64,000 bases of DNA from Spirochaetales bacterium (GTDB lineage: Bacteria; Spirochaetota; Spirochaetia; DSM-2461). Positions 1 through 7,607 of this stretch are shown piece after piece. The notes beneath the pieces are model-generated. The model searched no databases, had not been told where the DNA came from, and was given only the letters and a program-made list of their open reading frames with translations. Position numbers and translations under genes: made by a program. The number at the start of each line of letters is the position of its first letter. Position 1 is the stretch's first letter. The DNA is taken from NCBI GenBank assembly GCA_028533045.1, contig JAQQAP010000022.1, positions 1 through 64,000 on the forward strand, read 5' to 3'.

Positions 1-54
1 AAGAGCTTCAAGGGCTACTTTGGCTTTGAACTCATCATCAAATTTTCGTCTCAT
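1..54 (-). mobile_element. 5' end of an IS3-family transposase orfA (truncated by window edge)
   Basis: Eighteen codons are visible, reading MRRKFDDEFKAKVALEAL. This is the characteristic opening of the IS3/IS911 OrfA helix-turn-helix subunit, where an RKF..EFKAKVALEAL-type start is typical. The ATG at 54 is preceded by GAGG with a short spacer. The rest of the element lies to the left of the window, so its completeness is unknown. Its end would lie between about 60 and 144; a TG-starting sequence at 134 reading leftwards is a possible terminus, but no inverted repeat can be paired here. Confidence 0.75.
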
Positions 55-144
55 CAAAATCCTCGCTATTTATAATATCATTAAGCAAGGACTCCACCTT
101 AAATTATTTTTTCATTGTTTGATATCTGGGCTCATTATATAGAG

Positions 145-414
145 TCAAAGATTATTCAGGCTATCTTTCATGCGGGCAAGAGTCTCTTCCGGAGAGTGAT
201 CTCCCATCCCACGCAAACGAAGTTCTTCCGTTTCCAAAAGCTCTTCTCTCAGTTTGAGGACTTTCTCCCGCTCATCAAAAGCCTTAATGTCCATGACAAC
301 CAGATCTCCCTCCCCGTTCTTCGTTAGATAAACCGGTTCCTCCGTCTCTTTACAGAGGGAAGAGATACTGTTGTAGTCATTTCTAATAGCCGCAGAAGGT
401 TTGATATAGGTCAT
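145..414 (-). CDS. Type II antitoxin, Phd/YefM family
   Basis: Small DNA-binding antitoxin of a toxin-antitoxin pair, 89 aa from the preferred start. The N-terminal part (IKPSAAIRNDYNSISSLC, then PVYLTKNGEGDLVVMDIKAFD) is the Phd/YefM fold: a DNA-binding N-terminus followed by the usual 'TKNG..VVM' strand. The C-terminal acidic helical tail (LREELLETEELRLRGMGD) would bind the toxin. An ATG also exists at 426, but the ATG at 414 has a perfect GGAGG five bases upstream and the 426 one has none, so 414 is chosen. No RelE/ParE-like toxin follows; the IS3 end lies within about 90 bases downstream, so the toxin may have been lost or displaced. Confidence 0.85.
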   Translation of the reverse strand: MTYIKPSAAIRNDYNSISSLCKETEEPVYLTKNGEGDLVVMDIKAFDEREKVLKLREELLETEELRLRGMGDHSPEETLARMKDSLNNL

Positions 415-427
415 AAAGGCCTCCATA

Positions 428-461
428 GCATTCTAATAGTATAATTATACCATTAGAATGC
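428..461 (-). promoter_or_regulatory. Palindromic operator overlapping the antitoxin promoter
   Basis: A 34-bp palindrome with only one mismatched symmetrical pair: outer arms GCATTCTAAT and ATTAGAATGC around the self-complementary centre GTATAATTATAC. The centre contains a TATAAT -10 box on the minus strand (444-449) with TTGTTG 17 bases upstream (467-472). The position fits autoregulation by a Phd/YefM antitoxin, which typically binds palindromes over its own promoter. Confidence 0.8.
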
Positions 462-562
462 CACAACAACAATCATCGCAGCGACACTCCCGGCAATTTT
501 ACCATTCATTCAAAACAGTTCAGACAGAATAGAGATAATATTTGAAGTGTTCCACATAAAAA

Positions 563-1684
563 CTACCTATCCTCCAGAGACTGTTCAAAGAGCCATTCCA
601 GTACTCTGGTACCCGCAAAAGCTCCAGAGGAAGAGTGCCCCATAGTGTCGTAAGTACTTCTTTTTGCAATCTCAATACCATCTGTTCTAGTTAGTGTTAA
701 GGTTTCACACACATGTGAAAATGTACCGGCCCAGTTTGTATATGTTACAGTACAAGTATCTTCTGTTTCGACAGCAGTGCTGTTATACGCTTTAGCTTCG
801 GTATAATCACTTTCCTGGGAGTAATCTCCGTCTAAACCGTAATGAATCCACATTGATGTATTATCCCGGAGTTCAGTAGCGGACATATAGCTATATTGAC
901 CTCCACCTGTAGGGACAATTGCTGCGGTAACATAGCCATAATCAGTGTATAAATCCTGTGCAATATATGTTGTTCCATGGGCTCCCATAGAAAAACCAAT
1001 AATATAAATTCTGTTGGTGTCTATACGATAGGTACTATCTTCTATCATGTTGTAGATAACTTCCCTTATCCACTGGGCATTATCATAATTAAATGTTTTA
1101 TTTGAATTATTTGGGGCAAAGAAAAGACAGGGATAATCTATACTCTCCTGATCATCATTAACTATGAAAGGGGCAAAGTAATGATCTGTAAGGGTTGTAC
1201 TTCCATGAAGGGAAATAATCAGGGGATATGTTTCATCGGTAAAATTCGATTCAAAGTCATATGGAAGCCACAGTTTATAGGTATCACTACCATAAGAAAG
1301 TAATCCTGAATCGGGAATGGATACCTCATCATGAATTGTTACGGTTGCTGTATAATTTTTTGTTGAACCATCTTCTGCAGTTACAGTATAGGTTACAGGA
1401 CTTGAAAAATTATTTTCTGTAACTCCACTTTCCTGGACAGTACCATCAACTATTACACTAGTTCCTGTTGATGAAAAAGTTGCCACAAGTGCTGTTACAT
1501 CGGTATCGTATGGAACTGTTAGTGCGATATCAGTCCCAGTAATTTCACCGGTTACAACAATCTCATCAAAACTGAAACTTGTAATATTATTATCTGAGCT
1601 CTCTCCGGAAATAAATGACAGTAAATTACAGCTTGTAGATAGTAGAACAGTTGTAAAAAGTATTCCCAATAAAAAATGTTTCAT
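563..1684 (-). CDS. Lipoprotein with DUF5018-like domain and alpha/beta-hydrolase (esterase) domain
   Basis: Predicted exported lipoprotein of 373 aa. Residues 1-19 are a lipoprotein signal peptide ending LLSTSC. Residues about 30-115 resemble the Ig-like DUF5018 domain (ITSFSFDE..., then TYTVTAEDGSTKNYTATVTI). From about 125 there is an alpha/beta-hydrolase of the PHB-depolymerase/phospholipase-carboxylesterase type: LIISLHG for the oxyanion strand, the nucleophile elbow GFSMG, and a late MGHSSSGAF that may supply the catalytic His. The start at the M before KHFLLG is chosen because the signal peptide begins there; upstream in-frame residues are basic. The substrate cannot be named. The gene is noticeably AT-richer than the trp genes nearby. 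Confidence 0.75.
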   Translation of the reverse strand: MKHFLLGILFTTVLLSTSCNLLSFISGESSDNNITSFSFDEIVVTGEITGTDIALTVPYDTDVTALVATFSSTGTSVIVDGTVQESGVTENNFSSPVTYTVTAEDGSTKNYTATVTIHDEVSIPDSGLLSYGSDTYKLWLPYDFESNFTDETYPLIISLHGSTTLTDHYFAPFIVNDDQESIDYPCLFFAPNNSNKTFNYDNAQWIREVIYNMIEDSTYRIDTNRIYIIGFSMGAHGTTYIAQDLYTDYGYVTAAIVPTGGGQYSYMSATELRDNTSMWIHYGLDGDYSQESDYTEAKAYNSTAVETEDTCTVTYTNWAGTFSHVCETLTLTRTDGIEIAKRSTYDTMGHSSSGAFAGTRVLEWLFEQSLEDR

Positions 1685-1756
1685 TTTAGTTTTCCTTATA
1701 TTCGCCTTTATGTGAATTCGCCTAACCAAACCAACTCCGTACGAAAATTATATCTT

Positions 1757-2389
1757 TTAAAAAAAGATTTCCCTCTCACCATTATTGGAAGACTTAAGCG
1801 TTCGGGCCAGTTTATCACCGGCGCGGCCGATTTCGTCCAAGACGCCCTTGTCATCCTTCACAGCTCCCCGGTCGAAAACACCGTAGACGGGAATCGTTTC
1901 GACAATGTCATAGCCGAGCGCTTCAAGAGGCCTCTCCATCGCCCCTATGGTAAAACCCATATCCTCTTTGTGAATTTGTTCGCATATTCCCACGACTAAA
2001 GCCTTCCGCTCTTCCCCGGCTAAACGACTCGTCCAGGAGCGGGGGCGGTCATTCTCAAAATGATAAAAACAGTACATTCTGTCGATAAAAGCCTTCATCC
2101 AGGCGGTAACATTATAATTGTGAGCCGGTGAGATCAGGACCAGACCTTGGCAGGAAAGAATCTGGGAATATAAATCGGTTAGATCGTCCTTGAGCCCGGT
2201 GCACGCCTCATCCTTCCGGCAGCGTTCACAGCCAATGCAGGAACTGTAGGAAAGATCTCTCAGATACACCGCCTCAAAGGAAACTCCCCTGCCCTCAAAA
2301 GCCTGCTCCAGCCTTTCCTGAAGAAAATCGGAATTCCCCTTCTTTCTGGGACTTCCGTTAACAATAAGGATTTTACGTTCTAATGACAT
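1757..2389 (-). CDS. Flavodoxin-fold NAD(P)H-dependent FMN reductase family protein
   Basis: 210-aa cytoplasmic flavoprotein. The N-terminus ILIVNGSPRKKGNSDFL is the FMN-phosphate loop of the NADPH-dependent FMN reductase/iron-sulfur flavoprotein group. Then comes a Cys cluster, CIGCERCRKDEAC (about residues 52-64), which may hold an Fe-S cluster, and LVLISPAHNYNVTAWMKAFIDRM, the 'SPxYN....MKxFIDR' segment of this family. The ATG at 2389 is used because GAGGTG lies just upstream; a TTG four codons earlier overlaps that Shine-Dalgarno. The electron partner is not identifiable from context, and the gene stands alone between a lipoprotein and a cupin. Confidence 0.8.
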   Translation of the reverse strand: MSLERKILIVNGSPRKKGNSDFLQERLEQAFEGRGVSFEAVYLRDLSYSSCIGCERCRKDEACTGLKDDLTDLYSQILSCQGLVLISPAHNYNVTAWMKAFIDRMYCFYHFENDRPRSWTSRLAGEERKALVVGICEQIHKEDMGFTIGAMERPLEALGYDIVETIPVYGVFDRGAVKDDKGVLDEIGRAGDKLARTLKSSNNGEREIFF

Positions 2390-2548
2390 GTCACACCTCA
2401 AATATGGTAATCTACCCGACCTATCCCCGTATTTACAGGTCCCCGGTTTTGAATTGAGTATATCCTTCTAAGTAATAACTCTGCTCGATCTGATCGTCTA
2501 TATTAAACTTAACCGGATTTAGACGCTCTTTTAGACCATAAACAACAA

Positions 2549-2851
2549 TCATCGAAGCGATACCCCTAGCACCTTTGCCAATCTCTCAGAAACATTCCAT
2601 ACCGAATGGCGTTTCCGCCCCGGGACACGAAGAGATTCTCCGCTGGCCAAGGCAAAAGTCTCGTTCTCCATGCGAATCTCAATCTCCCCGGAAATAACCG
2701 TGAATAGATGATCGTGCTCGTGAGTATGATCCGGGAGAGGCCCGCCACCCTGCGGTTCGATATAGGCAACGGCGCAATCCATGATCTCGTCATCAATATC
2801 ATCGGCGATTTTCAGCGCTCTGAAATTAATATGATTCTTCGGTGTTATCAT
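2549..2851 (-). CDS. Small cupin-domain protein
   Basis: 100-aa single-domain cupin. Motif 1 is visible as HTHEHDHLFTVISGEIEI, with the metal-ligand His residues and a downstream Glu. Motif 2 is GESLRVPGRKRHSVWNVS, with the second His. It probably binds a divalent metal, but proteins this small may be sugar/polyketide isomerase-like, dioxygenase-like or simply sensory, and the sequence does not decide. The ATG at 2851 has GGGAAGA upstream. The 3' end of the coding sequence is partly repeated at about 466-495. Confidence 0.75.
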   Translation of the reverse strand: MITPKNHINFRALKIADDIDDEIMDCAVAYIEPQGGGPLPDHTHEHDHLFTVISGEIEIRMENETFALASGESLRVPGRKRHSVWNVSERLAKVLGVSLR

Positions 2852-2913
2852 GATTTAATCTTCCCACTTTATATCTGGAAATAAATACGATTTCGCATTA
2901 CTTCCTAAGTTAA

Positions 2914-2961
2914 TAAAAAAAGGGCTTTCCCACCGCCCTGAAAGCAGCCCAGAAGCCCTTC
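2914..2961 (-). terminator. Rho-independent terminator of the trp operon
   Basis: On the minus strand an AAGGGCTT arm and an AAGCCCTT arm flank a G-rich loop, followed at once by a run of seven T. It lies about 155 bases after the trpB stop and before the cupin gene. Confidence 0.75.
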
Positions 2962-3116
2962 TCCTGCCTGAAAACAACTGATAAACGAGATTTCTCCGGT
3001 TCAAAAAAGTCTAACAGAAAGATGGATTTCGCACTAACCAACAAAACTACCGGTTAGATGCTAGCGTCTAACTCCCCCGACTCCACACTGTCCTAAGCCC
3101 TCTTTTTCCAGCCAGC

Positions 3117-4334
3117 CTACTTCAGCCTCTCAACCTCTTCGGTCAGAAAGCTCACCCAGCTATCCCCCGCCAAATGGGGCGCGGAGATAAAAATATCCTT
3201 ATCCCCCCGGCCGGACATATTCACCACCAGAGTCTTCCCCGGCCCCAGCTCCTTGGCCAGCTTAATCGCCTGAGCCCCCGCATGGGCCGACTCCAAAGCA
3301 AAAATAATCCCCTCGGTCCGGGCAAAAAACTTCAGAGCGTCCAAAGCCTCATCATCCAAAGCAGATCTGAACTCCAAACGCCCGGACACACCCAAGTGCG
3401 CCAACTGGGGCCCGATTCCCGGGTAATCCAAACCGGCCGAAACGGAATGGGTATGCAACAACTGCCCGTCCCCGTCCAGCAAAAAGCGGCTCTTGTACCC
3501 CTGGGCGATCCCCGTCTTACCCACATCGGTCATACGAACCGCATTGTTACCTTCACCGGCCCCGCGGCCCCCGGCCTCAACCCCAATCAAACGGGGCTCG
3601 GACCGCTCCAAAAAGGGTGCAAAAAAACCAATCGCATTGGAACCGCCCCCCACACAAGCCACCAGAGCGTCCGCATGAATATCCCGTTCCGTCAATGCAG
3701 AATCCACCTCACGCCCAATCACCGACTGGAACTCACGCACCATATCGGGAAACGGCGCCGGTCCCAAAGCGGACCCCAGCAAATAGTGAGTATTGGGGAA
3801 GGAGGACGCCCAGTCACGCAACGCCTCATTCACCGCATCCTTCAAAGTCCGGCTGCCGGAAGAGACAGGCCGAACCTCCGCCCCGTACAACTCCATGTAG
3901 TAAACATTGGGACGCTGACGGGCAATATCCACCTCGCCCATGTAAACCACGCACTCCAGACCCAGCCGAGCACAAACAGCCGCCGTAGCCACCCCGTGCT
4001 GACCTGCTCCGGTCTCCGCAATAATCCGCGTCTTTCCCAGCCGCTTAGCCAGCAAAGCCTGACCCATGGCATTATTTATCTTGTGAGCCCCCGTATTGGC
4101 AAGCCCCTCCTGCTTCACATAAATCTCGGCGCCCCCCAGCTCCTTCGACGCATTGGCCGCATGAAGCAAAGGCGTAGGCCGCCCAATATAATCCCGCTGC
4201 AACCGGGCCAACTCCGCCAAAAAGGACTCATCCCCCATAGCCTCGGCAAAACCCGCTTCCAACTCTTCCAAAGGCCGACGCAGCACTTCCGCCACATACC
4301 GTCCGCCGAATTCTCCAAAAAATCCCTTTTCCAT
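3117..4334 (-). CDS. trpB: Tryptophan synthase beta chain
   Basis: Condenses indole with L-serine using PLP; last step of tryptophan synthesis. 405 aa, normal for TrpB. The PLP Lys is in TGAHKINN (Lys85), the catalytic Glu in ETGAGQHGVATA (Glu107), and a PLP-phosphate GGGSNAIG loop follows at about 230. The segment before the lysine reads KQEGLANTGAHK where many TrpB1 proteins have KREDLNHTGAHK, so this is a variant branch. It is the last gene of the trp operon, separated from trpCF by a GC-rich repeat; no trpA follows, so the alpha subunit must be encoded elsewhere or be absent. GAGGAGA precedes the ATG. Confidence 0.96.
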   Translation of the reverse strand: MEKGFFGEFGGRYVAEVLRRPLEELEAGFAEAMGDESFLAELARLQRDYIGRPTPLLHAANASKELGGAEIYVKQEGLANTGAHKINNAMGQALLAKRLGKTRIIAETGAGQHGVATAAVCARLGLECVVYMGEVDIARQRPNVYYMELYGAEVRPVSSGSRTLKDAVNEALRDWASSFPNTHYLLGSALGPAPFPDMVREFQSVIGREVDSALTERDIHADALVACVGGGSNAIGFFAPFLERSEPRLIGVEAGGRGAGEGNNAVRMTDVGKTGIAQGYKSRFLLDGDGQLLHTHSVSAGLDYPGIGPQLAHLGVSGRLEFRSALDDEALDALKFFARTEGIIFALESAHAGAQAIKLAKELGPGKTLVVNMSGRGDKDIFISAPHLAGDSWVSFLTEEVERLK

Positions 4335-4345
4335 ACCAGTCTCCT

Positions 4346-4515
4346 CTTACGGATATCTTGGGCGAAACGCCGCCTTCGGCGCCGCCCGGGCTATGCGGGG
4401 CTCCGCTCTCGCTCCGGCCCCCTGCGGGGTCAGCCTGCGGCTCCCCTTCTATCCCTTTCGCGTTGCTCCGGGTAGGCTTTTAGGGCCAAAATCCGGGGCA
4501 AAACGCAATCCCTTT
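4346..4515. repeat. GC-rich structured intergenic element, copy 1
   Basis: About 170 bases between trpB and trpCF, far richer in G+C than the flanking genes and full of short inverted repeats (CGCCGCCTTCGGCG, CCCCCTGCGGGG, GGGGCTCCGCTC). It begins TTGGGCG and includes CTTCTATCCCTTTCGCG. Its build matches the element at 20545-20690 and a family of short GC-rich intergenic repeats I remember from other genomes; that resemblance is from memory. It sits inside an operon, so it is transcribed and could influence mRNA processing between trpCF and trpB. Confidence 0.6.
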
Positions 4516-4518
4516 CGC

Positions 4519-6009
4519 TTACGCTTTCTTTACAATCTCAAAAATCCGGGCCAGCTTACCGTGATCCTTAACCCCCGGCGAAGCCTCCACCCCGCTGGCC
4601 ATATCGATCAGCTCCGGCCGGTACTCCTTCAGAATTCCTTCCAGATTATCCGGGTTCAAACCGCCGGCCAGCCACAGGTTCCCCTGCTTACGGGCCGCCT
4701 CGATCACCTCCGGTTCCAGCACTTCCGTCTTCTTCCCCGATCTGTCCCGATGAAACGCATCGGTCAGCACCGGCCGGGGCCTGTATGCCCCCTTCCCTTC
4801 CAGATCTTCGGCGGATTTCACGGTCAAAGCCTTGTACCCTGGAAACGTTTCCACAAGCTCCGGCCCTTCCGTACCATGGAACTGAACCGCATCGATCCAA
4901 CCTCGTCCCAAGAGGTCCCGCAAGGTCGCTTCCAGAGCCGCCCGTTCCGCCTCGTCTTCGGGAAAAATCACCACGGCAATCTTCACCGCATCGATCTTCC
5001 GGAACTCTTCGAGGCGCTTCGGGTCGATCTTCCGGGGCGACTCGGCCAGGATAAACCCCAGGGCGTCCGCTCCCAGTTCCACCGCCTTTTTGGCATCTTC
5101 CACCCGGGTAATCCCGCAGATTTTTACCAAAGGCCGGTCGTAATTATAATTCCGATACAACTTCCGCCAAAAAGCATAAGTGTCCCGGTGCTCCTCCCGG
5201 GCGGCGAATTCCGCAATAAGCCCGGCGGCCAGTTCCTTGTCGCGAACCACGCCCTCGCCTACCAGCAGGCCGTCCAGTCCGCAGCCCAGGGCAAATCGGG
5301 CGTCCCCGGGGGACTTAATCCCCGACTCGTACACCACCTGACAATCCCAGTCGATGCGGGACTTGAGTTTCACCGGCCCCAGGGGGTCGATGGTAAAGGT
5401 CTTCAAGTCCCGGCAGTTCACCCCGGTCAGCTTGGGAGCAAAAGGGCGTACCATCTCCGCCTCTTCCGCCGAATGCAATTCCACCAGTGGGGTCATACCC
5501 AATGCCACGCCCCGTTCATACATGGCGCGGATCGTCTCATAGTCCAGCACCGAAGCAATAAGCAGAAACGCATCCGCCCCGGCCCGGTAGGCCACTTCCA
5601 CATCTTCCAAGTCCAGAAGAAAGTCCTTCCGCAGAATACGGGCCTCGGGAAAAGCTTTCCGTACCGCCATCAAATCATCCAGAGAACCGCCAAAGTACTC
5701 CGATTCAGTCAGGATACTAATGTGGGAGGCGCCCCTCTCCGTATAAATCTTTGCCTGCTCCAGAGGATCCAGGCTATTGTTGATATTTCCCTTGGAGGGG
5801 GAGCGTCGCTTAATCTCGCAGATGAGAAAAGGGTCCACTCCGAAAGGCCGGGGCGGTGCCGCTTCCCGCTCAGCGGGGACATCGGCACCCTCGCAGTGAC
5901 CGAGCTTCTTAATCCGCTCCCGGCGCACCCGTACTATTTCATGAAGAATCGTTTCTCCGGGCAAACGGTTTTTTCCCGCCGTACCCGGTTCTTCCTTAAG
6001 GTCACCCAT
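4519..6009 (-). CDS. trpCF: Bifunctional indole-3-glycerol-phosphate synthase / phosphoribosylanthranilate isomerase
   Basis: 496-aa fusion catalysing two successive steps of tryptophan synthesis. Residues about 15-265 are TrpC: CEIKRRSPSKG, ILRKDFLLD (catalytic Lys), LVELHSAEE and GVNCRDLKTF, YESGIKSPGD, GLLVGEGVV. Residues about 288-496 are TrpF: LVKICGITRVEDA (catalytic Cys), LGFILAESPRKI, IDAVQFHGTE, LTDAFHRDRSG (catalytic Asp) and LAGGLNPDNL. All expected catalytic motifs are present. Its ATG overlaps the trpGD stop by one base (TAATG), giving tight translational coupling. TrpC-TrpF fusions are known in enterobacteria and elsewhere. Confidence 0.95.
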   Translation of the reverse strand: MGDLKEEPGTAGKNRLPGETILHEIVRVRRERIKKLGHCEGADVPAEREAAPPRPFGVDPFLICEIKRRSPSKGNINNSLDPLEQAKIYTERGASHISILTESEYFGGSLDDLMAVRKAFPEARILRKDFLLDLEDVEVAYRAGADAFLLIASVLDYETIRAMYERGVALGMTPLVELHSAEEAEMVRPFAPKLTGVNCRDLKTFTIDPLGPVKLKSRIDWDCQVVYESGIKSPGDARFALGCGLDGLLVGEGVVRDKELAAGLIAEFAAREEHRDTYAFWRKLYRNYNYDRPLVKICGITRVEDAKKAVELGADALGFILAESPRKIDPKRLEEFRKIDAVKIAVVIFPEDEAERAALEATLRDLLGRGWIDAVQFHGTEGPELVETFPGYKALTVKSAEDLEGKGAYRPRPVLTDAFHRDRSGKKTEVLEPEVIEAARKQGNLWLAGGLNPDNLEGILKEYRPELIDMASGVEASPGVKDHGKLARIFEIVKKA

Positions 6010-7607
6010 TAGGCGTTCACCTGGGAAGCTTTGGCAATCCGCTCAAGTTGTTCCGAAACAAGCCCCATCTTTAAGGCCTCCATGGCCTGCTCAAAACCGT
6101 CCTTAATGGAATCGGCCTTACCGCAGACAAACAAAGCGGCTCCCGCATTAAGAGCACAGGTAGCTTTGATACCTTCCTCACCCTTACCGGCCAGCAAGTC
6201 TTTCGCCCGGGCCGCATTCTCTTCCGGTGTCCCCCCCAGAATCTCATCGAGGGTCACCTTGGGCAGTCCTTCCGCTACGGGGTCAAAAACGTAGTCCTCT
6301 TCCTTACCGTTTTCGTCAATAAAGAAGATCCGGTTCTTCGCAGAAAGGGTCAGCTCATCAAGCCCGTCAAAACTGTGAACCGCCATCACCCGCTTCACAC
6401 CCAGCATGTGGGCGGCCCGGGCGATAATGGGGCATAGTTCATCCTTGTAGACCCCCACCAGCTGATAGGGAGTCTCCGCCGGATTCACAAGAGGTCCCAG
6501 CAGGTTCATAATCGTTTTAATACCCATAGCCCGTCTTACGGGCGCGGCAAAGCGCATGGCCGCATGGAACTGGGGCGCAAAGAGGAAGGCGAACCGTTCC
6601 TCATCCACCAGCTGGGCTGCCTTTTCCGGGCTCAGATTCAGGTTAATGCCCAGTTCCCGATAAAAATCGGCCGAACCGCTCTTGGAGGAGACCGCCCGAT
6701 TCCCGTGCTTGGCTACATGCACACCGCAGGCGGCGGCGACCAGGGCGGAAAAACTGGAGATATTAAAGGTTCCCAGTTCATCCCCGCCGGTTCCCACAAT
6801 ATCGATGGGTTCGCACTCTACATTAACTTTCTTTTTCTTGGCCTTAAGGACACCGGCGCAACCGGCTACCTCTTCCGGAGCAATTCCCTTGGCGTTAAGA
6901 GCCGTGAGGATCGCCGCCGTATAGGCTTCGTTCAAGGTTCCTTCGGTCAGCTCGTCCATAAAGTCGGCCGCTTCCTCCCGGGTCAGGTCCTTCCCTTCCA
7001 GCAACTTAGTCAGAAGCTCTTTACCGGGCACTTGCCCTCTCTTGTAGCGCAGGAAGTTGGCAAGCAGCTTACGCCCTTCGTCGGAACCGATCGATTCGGG
7101 ATGAAACTGCACCCCTTCCATGATCACTTCCTTATGGCGGATTCCCATAATTTCCCCGTCCGGCGTTCGGGAGGTCACTTCAAAGCAGTCGGGCAGAGTC
7201 GCCTCTTCCACAGCCAGGGAGTGGTAACGGGTACAGGCGGTACCCCCGGCCAGTCCCCGGAAGAGCCCTTTCCCGTCATGGCTAACAGGCTCGGTTTTCC
7301 CGTGAACAATCCGCTGGGCCTGAATAATTTTTCCCCCGTAAGCGTAGGCCATGGCCTGGTGGCCCAAACAAACACCCAAAACGGGAATCTTACCGGCAAA
7401 GGCCTTAATGGCTTCTACGGAAAGGCCCGCCTCCTCCGGCCGACCCGGACCGGGGGAGATAATCAGCTTGTCCGGATTAAGCTCCTGTAGGCCGGCCAAG
7501 TCAATATCATCGTTTCGGATGACCTTGAACTCCTCGTCGGTCAAATCGGAAATCACCTGAAAAATATTGTAGGTAAAGGAATCGTAGTTGTCGATCATAA
7601 CTATCAT
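6009..7607 (-). CDS. trpGD: Bifunctional anthranilate synthase glutaminase / anthranilate phosphoribosyltransferase
   Basis: 532-aa fusion. Residues 1-190 are the class I glutamine amidotransferase subunit: SPGPGRPEEAG, nucleophile Cys in VLGVCLGHQAMAYAYGG, and the His/Glu pair in GVQFHPESIGS. Residues about 200-530 are TrpD: IVGTGGDELGTFNISS, KHGNRAVSSKSGSADF and MNLLGPLVNPA, which bind PRPP and anthranilate. The first half supplies ammonia to TrpE, the second transfers phosphoribose to the product. The ATG overlaps the trpE stop by four bases (ATGA), so trpE, trpGD and trpCF are one coupled unit. Confidence 0.95.
   Translation of the reverse strand: MIVMIDNYDSFTYNIFQVISDLTDEEFKVIRNDDIDLAGLQELNPDKLIISPGPGRPEEAGLSVEAIKAFAGKIPVLGVCLGHQAMAYAYGGKIIQAQRIVHGKTEPVSHDGKGLFRGLAGGTACTRYHSLAVEEATLPDCFEVTSRTPDGEIMGIRHKEVIMEGVQFHPESIGSDEGRKLLANFLRYKRGQVPGKELLTKLLEGKDLTREEAADFMDELTEGTLNEAYTAAILTALNAKGIAPEEVAGCAGVLKAKKKKVNVECEPIDIVGTGGDELGTFNISSFSALVAAACGVHVAKHGNRAVSSKSGSADFYRELGINLNLSPEKAAQLVDEERFAFLFAPQFHAAMRFAAPVRRAMGIKTIMNLLGPLVNPAETPYQLVGVYKDELCPIIARAAHMLGVKRVMAVHSFDGLDELTLSAKNRIFFIDENGKEEDYVFDPVAEGLPKVTLDEILGGTPEENAARAKDLLAGKGEEGIKATCALNAGAALFVCGKADSIKDGFEQAMEALKMGLVSEQLERIAKASQVNA

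Noticed and set aside
2962..3116. Small gene or RNA after trpB
   Set aside because: No frame with a start signal, and nothing beyond the trp terminator just downstream; treated as 3' untranslated sequence.
4393..6012. Long open frame antisense to trpCF (539 codons)
   Set aside because: It covers the GC-rich repeat and the reverse of trpCF; composition is Pro/Arg/Gln-rich, as expected for an antisense shadow.
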